Below are positions 6,520-12,702 of a stretch of 12,734 nt of DNA, piece after piece. The notes beneath the pieces are model-generated. The model made no database searches. It worked only from the letters and a program-made list of their open reading frames with translations, and was not told the origin of the DNA. The stretch covers positions 1 to 12,734 of the forward strand of contig CAIUGQ010000416.1 in the NCBI GenBank assembly GCA_903898725.1, written 5' to 3'. The first letter of the stretch is position 1. Each line of letters starts with the position of its first letter. The DNA comes from an uncultured Burkholderiales bacterium. GTDB lineage: Bacteria; Pseudomonadota; Gammaproteobacteria; Burkholderiales; Burkholderiaceae_E. The translations under genes and the position numbers were made by a program.

Positions 6520-7185
6520 TCAGCCGCTGCGACCGTCCGGCCTGATCCGGAAGGCGAACTGCATGTAACGGGTGTCGCTCGCGATCGCGCGGATCAGCAG
6601 CACCCCGACGAACTGCACCACGTACTTGAGCGGGGAGCGGCTGCGCGCGGCCAGTCCGTTGATGCCCTCGAGTCGCTCCACCGCATAGCCGCTCTGCTCG
6701 AAGGTCCGCCTCAGGCTCTTCTCGGTGAAGAACCGCAGGTGCGTGCGGTCGAGCACCCCGCTGTCCCGGTACGCCCAGTCCTTCCTGACCAGCAGCTCGA
6801 ACAGGTTGATCGCATACCGGACGTTCGGTACGGATCCGACCAGCACCCCGCCCTGCCGGAGCTTTCGCCGGATGGTGCCGAGGAAGAAGGCGGGGTCCGC
6901 CATGTGCTCGATGACGTCGTTGCAGACGACCACGTCGAAGTAGGCGTCGGGGAGGTCGTCGACCGCCTCCTCGTAGGTCGCGACGATCACGGTGTCCAGC
7001 CGCTCGCGGGCGAGCGCCGCCGCTTCGCCCGAGGGCTCGATGCCCCAGTACGCGCAGGCGGTTCCGATGTTGCTGCGAAACGCGCCGGCCCCGCACCCGA
7101 CTTCCAGTATCCGGGCGTCGTCCGGAAGGGCCGGCAGCAGCGCCGAGACGCTCTCTCGCCTGTGCCCGTAGTACTCCGTGCTCAC
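6520..7185 (-). CDS. Class I SAM-dependent methyltransferase
   Basis: Transfers a methyl group from S-adenosylmethionine to an unknown acceptor; the surroundings suggest a sugar or glycan intermediate, but this is inference. From GTG 7185 it has 221 residues. Motif I ILEVGCGAGAF is at 26-36, the acidic residue after strand 2 is Glu50 (WGIEPSGE), and FDVVVCNDVIEHM is at 83-95, as in methyltransf_11/23 (UbiG-like) proteins. GVLVGSVPNVRY and LDRTHLRFFTEKSL are also typical of this group. The C-terminal 40 residues include a hydrophobic stretch (VVQFVGVLLIRAI), perhaps a membrane or substrate contact. A longer start at GTG 7218 is possible, but the ribosome site favours 7185. It converges on the first PEP-CTERM gene and is followed upstream by the protease gene, 109 bases away. 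Confidence 0.88.
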   Translation of the reverse strand: MSTEYYGHRRESVSALLPALPDDARILEVGCGAGAFRSNIGTACAYWGIEPSGEAAALARERLDTVIVATYEEAVDDLPDAYFDVVVCNDVIEHMADPAFFLGTIRRKLRQGGVLVGSVPNVRYAINLFELLVRKDWAYRDSGVLDRTHLRFFTEKSLRRTFEQSGYAVERLEGINGLAARSRSPLKYVVQFVGVLLIRAIASDTRYMQFAFRIRPDGRSG

Positions 7186-7191
7186 GACAGA

Positions 7192-7197
7192 TCCCTC
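7192..7197 (-). promoter_or_regulatory. Ribosome binding site that sets the methyltransferase start
   Basis: On the minus strand GAGGGA lies six bases before the GTG at 7185. The alternative GTG at 7218 has no comparable site. Confidence 0.6.
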
Positions 7198-7294
7198 GGA
7201 TGACCCTCGATCCGGCACCTCGGGACGAGCGCGGAGGGCGACCGGCGAATCCTACCCTGGGCCTGGGAGCGCCCGACCGGTGCTCGGCGACACC

Positions 7295-8218
7295 TCATCG
7301 CACCGCCGCCCTCCGCGCCTGCAGCCAGTCCTTCACGCCCGACAGCAGCACCCCACCGCCCGACGCGCCGAAGGTCGACAGCGGCGTCCCGGGCCGGTTG
7401 AAGTCGGCCACGAAACTCAGCACCGCCGCGATCCGCGGGAACTCGCCGCGGCGCACGAAGGCCGGTGCGCCCGAGTCACCGCCCGCCGCCGAGGTCTCGA
7501 AGGCATTGCCGAGCGTGGGGCCGCCGAACGCGTCGCTCGTGGCGTCCGGTCCGTCGAAGTCGTAGAGGAAGAGCGCCGGCGCCTCGGGCAGGTCGGGCCG
7601 CGGCACCACCCGGTCGACCCGGTTGAGGCCCACCCGCTTGACCGCCGGATCCGCCCCGACACTCGGCGGACGGTCGCCCTGGCCGCTCGCGCCGTAGCCC
7701 ACGAACGTGAGCGCCGTGCCCTGCCGCAGCGGCCCATAGAAGGGTGTGTAGACCGGCACGCCGTCGGGCACGTCCTCCTCGAGCTCGAGCAGCGCGACGT
7801 CGTCGAACGCGAACGGCTTGGTGAAGCCCTTCCACCCCGGATGCACGTGCACGCGCGCCACGCCGAACTGCAGCGGCTCCCCCGCATTGAGCTGCGCCGT
7901 GACCGCCGTGGGCGTCTGCCCGGCCACCACGTGCGCGGCGGTGAGCACCAGGCGCCGGTGAATCAGCGCGCCGCTGTACGCCCCGCCGTTGACCCGCAGG
8001 CTCACCACGCCCGCCCACGGCGAGGACGGCAGGTTCGCATCGATCCGGGCCGAGGGGTCATCCGGCGGCAGACCGGCCATCAGCGCCCGGGCCTCGCGGC
8101 CGGACCACCCGGCCGCAAGGGCTGCACCCGCCACGAGCACGCGGCGGCGAGCCCGCCCGGCGCCGTCGGGGGCGGCCGAGGGCGCGCAAGGCAGGAGGCT
8201 TCGAGGGGGCGGGATCAT
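7295..8218 (-). CDS. Trypsin-like serine protease with twin-arginine-type signal
   Basis: Secreted or periplasmic serine endopeptidase of the chymotrypsin fold (S1-like). From ATG 8218 it has 307 residues. The catalytic triad is intact: His96 in VLTAAHVV, Asp140 in FDDVALLEL and Ser249 in GGDSGAPAF. The N-terminus carries RARRRVLVAGAALAAG (22-37) and a likely AxA cleavage site REARA (41-45), which resembles a Tat signal though the RR motif is not canonical; a Sec signal is the alternative. The frame stays open 168 bases further upstream to 8386, but that extension carries no signal-like sequence and crosses the divergent promoter region, so ATG 8218 is preferred. It lies between the two PEP-CTERM units and reads in the same direction as the methyltransferase. 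The substrate is unknown; processing of surface proteins is a guess. Confidence 0.88.
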   Translation of the reverse strand: MIPPPRSLLPCAPSAAPDGAGRARRRVLVAGAALAAGWSGREARALMAGLPPDDPSARIDANLPSSPWAGVVSLRVNGGAYSGALIHRRLVLTAAHVVAGQTPTAVTAQLNAGEPLQFGVARVHVHPGWKGFTKPFAFDDVALLELEEDVPDGVPVYTPFYGPLRQGTALTFVGYGASGQGDRPPSVGADPAVKRVGLNRVDRVVPRPDLPEAPALFLYDFDGPDATSDAFGGPTLGNAFETSAAGGDSGAPAFVRRGEFPRIAAVLSFVADFNRPGTPLSTFGASGGGVLLSGVKDWLQARRAAVR

Positions 8219-8271
8219 CGGAGCGCGCAGTGTGGACCCCGCATCGCGACCGGGCAATCCTGTCCTCGGTG

Positions 8272-8286
8272 ACACAGTTCCTGTGT
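8272..8286. other. Small inverted repeat in the divergent promoter region
   Basis: ACACAG and CTGTGT flank a TTC centre between the protease gene and the divergent truncated glycosyltransferase gene. It is a candidate operator or weak hairpin. Arms this short can arise by chance. Confidence 0.3.
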
Positions 8287-8406
8287 GCACCGCCCCCTCC
8301 CGGGCAGAGTGGCCGAGCGTGCGGGGCCTGCCCCGCGCGAGCGGTCCGAGGCAAATCGCCCCGGCTGCGCCAAGGATCCCGCCCACCGAGCAAGGTCTCC
8401 CGCACG

Positions 8407-8841
8407 ATGTCCCTGCAGCACGCGACCCACGCCCCCTCGGCGCAGCCCATCGAATCGGGGCTCGCCCTGACGCGCCGCGCCGGTACCGTGCTCTGCATCG
8501 CCGTCGCCTCCGACTGTGGATCCAGCCTCAGGGCCGCGGTCGACCGGACCGCCGATGCGCTGTCCTCGTTCGATCAGGTGCGCTGGCTCGTCGTCGAATG
8601 CGGCAGCAGCGACGACACCGTCGCGCAGCTGCGTGCCCTGCAGATCGAGCGCCCCGGATTCGAGTTCGAATCGCTCGGGCAGCGGGCGCTCGCGTCGACC
8701 CCCGGTCCGCACCGCAGCTCGCTCGGTCGCGCACGCTGCCTGGAGCGGCTCGCGAGCGATCCGCGCTATCGCGACGTCGCCCACCTCGTCGACGTCGATC
8801 TCGGCCATACCCGCAGCGAAATCGGCACGATCCGCGGCTGA
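8407..8841 (+). CDS. Truncated glycosyltransferase paralogue, probable remnant
   Basis: A 144-residue product matching residues 27-131 of the glycosyltransferase at 4683-5612 without gaps; I count 55 identities in 105 positions. Shared blocks are WLV.E..SSDDTVA.L.AL, PGF.FESLG and LERLA.DPRYRDV. Residues likely to matter are changed: ARN becomes ASD, the RN in HCRNRYLERL becomes RA, and DLD becomes DLG, although a shifted DVD exists at 129-131. The whole C-terminal half, including the YYDLWALR block, is missing, and no trace of it appears before the next gene. The frame is intact, so it could still be expressed, but catalysis is doubtful. ATG 8407 is chosen by homology; no clear ribosome site precedes it. 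It ends 28 bases before a PEP-CTERM gene, mirroring the first copy's neighbourhood. Confidence 0.7.
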   Translation: MSLQHATHAPSAQPIESGLALTRRAGTVLCIAVASDCGSSLRAAVDRTADALSSFDQVRWLVVECGSSDDTVAQLRALQIERPGFEFESLGQRALASTPGPHRSSLGRARCLERLASDPRYRDVAHLVDVDLGHTRSEIGTIRG

Positions 8842-8857
8842 GTCGCATCCTCGCGGC

Positions 8858-8863
8858 TACACT
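8858..8863 (+). promoter_or_regulatory. Candidate -10 box giving a leaderless PEP-CTERM transcript
   Basis: TACACT lies exactly six bases before ATG 8870, so a normal start site would fall on the A of the ATG. The same hexamer serves as the proposed -10 of the first PEP-CTERM gene. No Shine-Dalgarno sequence is visible and the -35 region is weak. Confidence 0.4.
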
Positions 8864-8869
8864 GCGCCG

Positions 8870-9598
8870 ATGAGCATTCGGGAACACGCGGTGATCGCCG
8901 CCGGGAACACGTCGCCTGCCTCAGCCCCCGCCAGGACCCGTGCCCTGGCCCTCGCGGCGCTGCTCGCGTGCGCGTCGCCCGGCGCACCGGCCGTGGCCGC
9001 GACCCTTCTCAACGGCGACTTCGAGCTGGGCAACACCGGCTTCACCTCGAGCTACACCTACGTCGATCCCGCCTCGAACCTGATGCAGGTCGAGGGCACC
9101 TACACCGTCGGCCCGTCTCCCGCCGCCACCAGCCCGTACTGGCCGACCGACCCGTCGGGTGCCTCCGGGAACATGCTGATCGTCAACGGCGCGAACCCCG
9201 GCAGCCAGCTGGTGTGGACGCAGCAGGTGACCGACGCCGTGGCGAACCAGAGCTACACGCTCGGCGCGTCGTTCGCGAGCCTGGTGTCCAGCGGGGCCTC
9301 CGCGTCCCTGCAGTTCACCGTCGATGACGTCGCGGTCGGCGGCGTGCAGACCGTCACGTCGGCGAGCTTCAGTGCGTATGCCGCCAGCTTCGTCGCGCCG
9401 TCGGCGAGCTTCACGCTGCGGCTGGTGAACTACGAGACCGCAGCGCTCGGCAATGACTTCGCCGTCGACAACCTCAGCATCGCGGCCGTCCCCGAGCCGC
9501 ACGAGTGGGCGATGCTGCTCGTCGGTCTCGGCCTGGTGGGCTGGGCCGCGCGGCGGCGCAACGCGGCGCCTACCGTCGTGGTCGACCCGGCGGCCTGA
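8870..9598 (+). CDS. PEP-CTERM sorting domain protein, second copy
   Basis: Exported surface or matrix protein of 242 residues, a target of an exosortase encoded elsewhere. The N-terminal signal has a basic region ending at Arg24, a hydrophobic core ALALAALLACA (25-35) and a probable cut after AVA (43). The mature start, TLLNGDFELGNTGFTSSYTY, is typical of PEP-CTERM proteins with a beta-sandwich NGDFE domain. The sorting signal is VPEP (207-210), a hydrophobic run to GLGLVGWA and basic ARRR, followed by 12 residues. The tail is nearly the same as in the gene at 5787-6446, including a 35-base identical block, while the bodies are much more diverged. The frame stays open upstream to 8516 over the truncated glycosyltransferase; ATG 8870 is chosen because it begins the signal peptide. 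It converges on the epimerase gene, with only 15 bases between the stops. Confidence 0.92.
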   Translation: MSIREHAVIAAGNTSPASAPARTRALALAALLACASPGAPAVAATLLNGDFELGNTGFTSSYTYVDPASNLMQVEGTYTVGPSPAATSPYWPTDPSGASGNMLIVNGANPGSQLVWTQQVTDAVANQSYTLGASFASLVSSGASASLQFTVDDVAVGGVQTVTSASFSAYAASFVAPSASFTLRLVNYETAALGNDFAVDNLSIAAVPEPHEWAMLLVGLGLVGWAARRRNAAPTVVVDPAA

Positions 9599-9605
9599 TC
9601 GGACG

Positions 9606-9622
9606 GGTCGCCCTCAGCGACC
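9606..9622. other. Hairpin between convergent gene ends
   Basis: GGTCGC and GCGACC pair around a five-base loop, spanning the stop codon of the epimerase gene and lying eight bases after the PEP-CTERM stop. There is no T-run on either strand, so it is at best a weak terminator. Confidence 0.3.
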
Positions 9623-10570
9623 GTAGTACGCCCGATACCACGCCACGAAGCGCCGCACGCCCTCGCGCACGTCGGTGCCCGGCTTGAAGCCGATCAGCGC
9701 CGTCAGCGCCGAGACGTCGGCGAAGGTCGCGGGCACGTCGCCGGGCTGCATCGGCAGCAGCCGCTTGTGCGCCTGCATCCTCAACGCATCCTCGATCGCC
9801 GCGATGAAGTCCGCGAGCGCGACCGGGTACGAGTTGCCGATGTTGAGCACCCGGTACGGCGATGGGACATGGCCGAGCACCCGCACCACGCCTTCCACGA
9901 TGTCGTCCACGTACGTGAAGTCGCGCTTCATGTCGCCGTGGTTGAAGACGTCGATCGGCCGCCCCGAGAGGATCGCGTCGACGAACAGGAAGGCCGCCAT
10001 GTCCGGCCGGCCCCAGGGTCCGTAGACCGTGAAGAATCGCAGCCCCGTGGTCGGCAGCCCGAAGAGGTGGCTGTACGCGTGCGCCATCAGCTCGTTGGCC
10101 TTCTTCGTCGCCGCATACAGGCTCACGGGGTGGTCGACCCGATCCCCCTCGGAGAACGGCATCGTCTCGTTGCCGCCGTAGACGCTCGACGACGACGCAT
10201 AGACCAGGTGCCCCACGCCCGCGTGGCGACAGCCCTCCAGCACGTTGACGAAGCCCACCAGATTCGACTGAGCGTAGGCCTGCGGGTTCTGCAGCGAGTG
10301 CCGCACCCCGGCCTGCGCCGCCAGGTGGACCACCCGCTCGAAGCCGCCCGACTCGAAGAGCGCCGCCGTCGCCGCCCGGTCCGCCACGTCCAGACGCTCG
10401 AACGAGAAGCCCGGCGTCGCCTGCAGCCGGGCCAGCCGCGCGGCCTTGAGCGCCGGGTCGTAGTAGGCGTCGAGCGAGTCGACGCCCACCACCTCGCAGC
10501 CGTCGGCGAGCAGCCGCTGCGAGACGTGCATGCCGACGAAGCCGGCCGCGCCGGTGACCAGCACCTTCAT
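9614..10570 (-). CDS. UDP-glucuronate 4-epimerase (CapI-type, NAD-dependent epimerase)
   Basis: Cytoplasmic short-chain dehydrogenase family enzyme that interconverts UDP-glucuronate and UDP-galacturonate for capsule or exopolysaccharide synthesis. It has 318 residues, a little short of the usual 330-340. The NAD-binding motif GAAGFVG is at 7-13, Ser in ASSSSVYG at 126-132 and the catalytic YxxxK pair is Tyr152/Lys156. LDAYYDPALKAARLARL, HLAAQAGVRHS and FFTVYGPWGRPDMA are characteristic of the CapI/LspL group, as distinct from GalE. It starts ten bases after the ugd stop, with its weak ribosome site GAGG against that stop, so the two form an operon. The product of Ugd is the substrate here, which supports the assignment. 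Other sugar epimerases of the family cannot be excluded. Confidence 0.88.
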   Translation of the reverse strand: MKVLVTGAAGFVGMHVSQRLLADGCEVVGVDSLDAYYDPALKAARLARLQATPGFSFERLDVADRAATAALFESGGFERVVHLAAQAGVRHSLQNPQAYAQSNLVGFVNVLEGCRHAGVGHLVYASSSSVYGGNETMPFSEGDRVDHPVSLYAATKKANELMAHAYSHLFGLPTTGLRFFTVYGPWGRPDMAAFLFVDAILSGRPIDVFNHGDMKRDFTYVDDIVEGVVRVLGHVPSPYRVLNIGNSYPVALADFIAAIEDALRMQAHKRLLPMQPGDVPATFADVSALTALIGFKPGTDVREGVRRFVAWYRAYYGR

Positions 10571-10580
10571 GCCGCGGGCC

Positions 10581-11903
10581 TCACCGCCGCCCGATCGCCA
10601 GGTACTCGAGGCCCGAGGCGCGTGGTAGCGACGGCGGGAACATGTTGCGGCCGTCGATGATCACAGGCGACTTCAGCGCCGCCCGGATCGCATCGAAGTC
10701 GGGGCTGCGGAACTCCTTCCACTCCGTCACGATGACCAGCGCGTCCGCGCCCTCGAGCGCCTGCATCGGGCTGTCCGCATAAGCCACGCCCGGCGCGTCG
10801 CCCAGCAGCCGGTGCGCCTCGTGCATCGCCACCGGGTCGTAGACGCAGAGCGTCGCGCCGCGCGCCAGCAGGTCCGCGATCACCACGCGGCTCGGCGCCT
10901 CGCGCATGTCGTCGGTGTTCGGCTTGAAGGCCAGCCCCCAGAGCGCGAAGCGCAGGCCCGTGAGGTCCGCGCCGAAGCGCGCCACCACCTTCTCGGCCAG
11001 CACGTGCTTCTGCGCCTCGTTGGCCGCCTCCACCGCGCCCAGCACATGCAGCGCGCGGCCGTGCGCCGAGGCCGTGCGCATCAGCGCCTTCACGTCCTTC
11101 GGGAAGCACGAGCCGCCGTAGCCCGCCCCCGAGTACAGGAAGTCATAGCCGATGCGCGGGTCCGAGCCGATGCCCTGGCGCACCAGCTCGATGTCCGCGC
11201 CGAGCTGCTCGGCCAGCAGCGCCATCTCGTTCATGAACGAGATCCGCGTCGCCAGCATCGCGTTCGCCGCGTACTTGGTGAGCTCCGCCGAGCGCACGTC
11301 CATCACCACCAGCCGCTCGTGGTTGCGCTGGAAGGGCGAGTAGAGCGCGCGCATCAGCAGCACCGCCTGCTCGTCGTCGGCGCCCACCACGATGCGGTCC
11401 GGCCGCATGAAGTCCTCCACCGCCGCCCCTTCCTTCAGGAACTCCGGGTTCGAGACCACCGCGTAGGGCACCTTCACGTTGCGCCGCCCGAGCTCGTCGG
11501 CGATGACCGAGCGCACCCGGTCCGCCGTGCCCACCGGCACCGTCGACTTGTCGACCACCACCTTGTAGTCCGTCATGTGGCGCCCGATGCCGCGCGCGGC
11601 CGCCAGCACGTGGGAGAGGTCCGCCGAGCCGTCCTCGTCCGGCGGCGTGCCGACCGCGATGAACTGGATCGTGCCGTGGTCCACCGCGCGCTCGACGTCG
11701 AGCGTGAACTTCATGCGCTTGGCCGCCACGTTGCGCCGGACCATGTCCTTCAGGCCCGGCTCCCAGATCGGGATCTCTCCGGCGGACAGCATGTCGATCT
11801 TGCGCGGGTCGACGTCCAGACAGAGGACGTCGTTGCCCATTTCGGCGAGGCAGGCGCCGGAGACGAGGCCGACGTAGCCGGCGCCTGTAATGGTGACTTT
11901 CAT
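10581..11903 (-). CDS. ugd: UDP-glucose 6-dehydrogenase
   Basis: Cytoplasmic enzyme that oxidises UDP-glucose to UDP-glucuronate with two NAD+, supplying acidic sugar precursor. It has 440 residues, normal for the bacterial family. The N-terminal Rossmann motif GAGYVG is at 7-12, followed by NPEFLKEG at 152-159, and the catalytic cysteine is Cys266 in GYGGSCFPKD (261-270). The C-terminal UDP-binding part (ALWGLAFKPNTDDMREAPS) is complete. ATG 11903 is fixed by the N-terminal Rossmann strand MKVTITGAGY. No clear Shine-Dalgarno site is present, and a -10-like box six bases upstream suggests a leaderless message. It is first in a two-gene operon with the epimerase. Confidence 0.97.
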   Translation of the reverse strand: MKVTITGAGYVGLVSGACLAEMGNDVLCLDVDPRKIDMLSAGEIPIWEPGLKDMVRRNVAAKRMKFTLDVERAVDHGTIQFIAVGTPPDEDGSADLSHVLAAARGIGRHMTDYKVVVDKSTVPVGTADRVRSVIADELGRRNVKVPYAVVSNPEFLKEGAAVEDFMRPDRIVVGADDEQAVLLMRALYSPFQRNHERLVVMDVRSAELTKYAANAMLATRISFMNEMALLAEQLGADIELVRQGIGSDPRIGYDFLYSGAGYGGSCFPKDVKALMRTASAHGRALHVLGAVEAANEAQKHVLAEKVVARFGADLTGLRFALWGLAFKPNTDDMREAPSRVVIADLLARGATLCVYDPVAMHEAHRLLGDAPGVAYADSPMQALEGADALVIVTEWKEFRSPDFDAIRAALKSPVIIDGRNMFPPSLPRASGLEYLAIGRR

Positions 11904-11909
11904 TCACGG

Positions 11910-11915
11910 ATCTTA
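11910..11915 (-). promoter_or_regulatory. Candidate -10 box of the ugd operon, leaderless arrangement
   Basis: TAAGAT on the minus strand lies six bases before the ugd ATG, so transcription would begin at the start codon. It matches four of six -10 positions; no convincing -35 box is seen, which fits a promoter needing an activator. Confidence 0.35.
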
Positions 11916-11933
11916 GCGACGCACGAACGCCGG

Positions 11934-11954
11934 CTCCCCCCACGATCGGGGGAG
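11934..11954. promoter_or_regulatory. Perfect 7+7 inverted repeat, candidate operator of ugd
   Basis: CTCCCCC and GGGGGAG flank a seven-base centre CACGATC. The repeat covers about -31 to -51 relative to the proposed ugd start site, where a regulator could act on the -35 region. The regulator is not identified. Confidence 0.45.
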
Positions 11955-12058
11955 GTACCGACCGCAGTGAACGGCCTCGACATTGCCGTGTGATGACCGA
12001 TCGGGCCTCGCATCCGACCGAACGCCGGATGCCTCGCGGCACAGCCGACGGGAGGCGA

Positions 12059-12086
12059 TTCGCACAGAGGTCGGACCTGCTACCCT
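12059..12086 (+). promoter_or_regulatory. Candidate promoter of the VanZ-like gene
   Basis: TTCGCA (12059-12064) and TACCCT (12081-12086) are 16 bases apart, and TGC before the second box makes an extended -10. The start codon lies 34 bases downstream. Confidence 0.4.
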
Positions 12087-12120
12087 CCCGCGTCGCCGCC
12101 CCCCTGCTTCACCCGGCCCC

Positions 12121-12531
12121 ATGCCGCTGATTCGTTCCGTGCTGTTCCCGCCTCGCTGGATGCGCCTGCTCGCGCTGCTGGCGTTCGCGCTCGTTGCGGC
12201 GAACCTCTTCTGGCACGGCGCCCAGCCCTACGCGGTCGGCGTCTTCCGGGAACCCTGGGACAAGCTCGCGCATCTCGTCCTCTACGGCGGCTTCGGCGGT
12301 ACCGCCTGGGTGATGCTGGGCGGAGGACGGCCGACCGCGGATCTCCTGGCCCCGATGGCAGCCGTGACGGTCGGCGTGGCGGACGAGTTCGCCCAGTCCT
12401 TCAGCCCGGGGCGCGTCGTCGGCCTGGGCGACATCGCGGCCGATGCCATCGGCGCGCTGCTGGTGGTGGCGACGCTGGTCCTGCTGCGCGAACGGTACCG
12501 TCCGGCATCGCTGCACGACGCCCGGGGCTAA
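12121..12531 (+). CDS. VanZ-like family membrane protein
   Basis: Small integral membrane protein of 136 residues; the biochemical role of most VanZ-like proteins is unknown. Hydrophobic segments lie near 14-31, 49-66, 72-88 and 105-122. The conserved polar pattern of the family is present: WDKLAHLVLYGG (46-57), DEFAQSFSPGR (88-98) and GDIAADAIGALL (103-114). ATG 12121 begins directly before the first membrane segment; the frame is open upstream to 11983, but that stretch is arginine-rich, unlike a membrane protein, and contains the promoter candidate. It is divergent from ugd, with a 217-base shared upstream region. Similar proteins sit near polysaccharide genes in other bacteria, which fits the context, but no specific function can be given. 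Confidence 0.85.
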   Translation: MPLIRSVLFPPRWMRLLALLAFALVAANLFWHGAQPYAVGVFREPWDKLAHLVLYGGFGGTAWVMLGGGRPTADLLAPMAAVTVGVADEFAQSFSPGRVVGLGDIAADAIGALLVVATLVLLRERYRPASLHDARG

Positions 12532-12627
12532 GCCCGCCTGCCCGACGCGGATCGGACGCGTTGGAAACACGCGCACATGTGACGTCCTTCCGGCAATCAC
12601 CCGACAAGGTGAGTACGTTCTCCTTAT

Positions 12628-12654
12628 AGCCGAACCGCGCGGTTGCGGTCGGCT
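12628..12654 (+). other. Hairpin in the terminal non-coding region, first
   Basis: AGCCG pairs with CGGCT and, after one bulged A, ACCGC pairs with GCGGT around a six-base loop. No T-run follows, so it is not a standard terminator. It might belong to a leader or promoter region of a gene beyond the window. Confidence 0.4.
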
Positions 12655-12678
12655 CGAAGCCCGGATTACCCTTGTCTC

Positions 12679-12702
12679 GGGACGCTCTGCCTGGCGCGTC
12701 CC
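12679..12702 (+). other. Hairpin in the terminal non-coding region, second
   Basis: GGGACGC (12679-12685) pairs perfectly with GCGTCCC (12696-12702) around a ten-base loop. It ends two bases before an ATG at 12705 that is open to the window edge. Confidence 0.4.

Noticed and set aside
7178..8272. 364-codon plus-strand frame over the protease gene
   Set aside because: Antisense shadow, Arg/Pro/His-rich; the minus strand encodes a protease with a full catalytic triad.
8219..8386. N-terminal extension of the protease to an upstream start at 8386
   Set aside because: The extra 56 residues bear no signal or domain and cross the divergent promoter region, while ATG 8218 directly precedes a signal-like sequence.
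6444..8406. Insertion sequence or transposon as the cause of the duplicated unit
   Set aside because: No transposase fragment, terminal inverted repeats or target-site duplication could be seen around either copy.
10812..11993. Long plus-strand open frame (393 codons) opposite ugd
   Set aside because: Arginine- and histidine-rich antisense translation with no motif; ugd on the other strand is complete and conserved.
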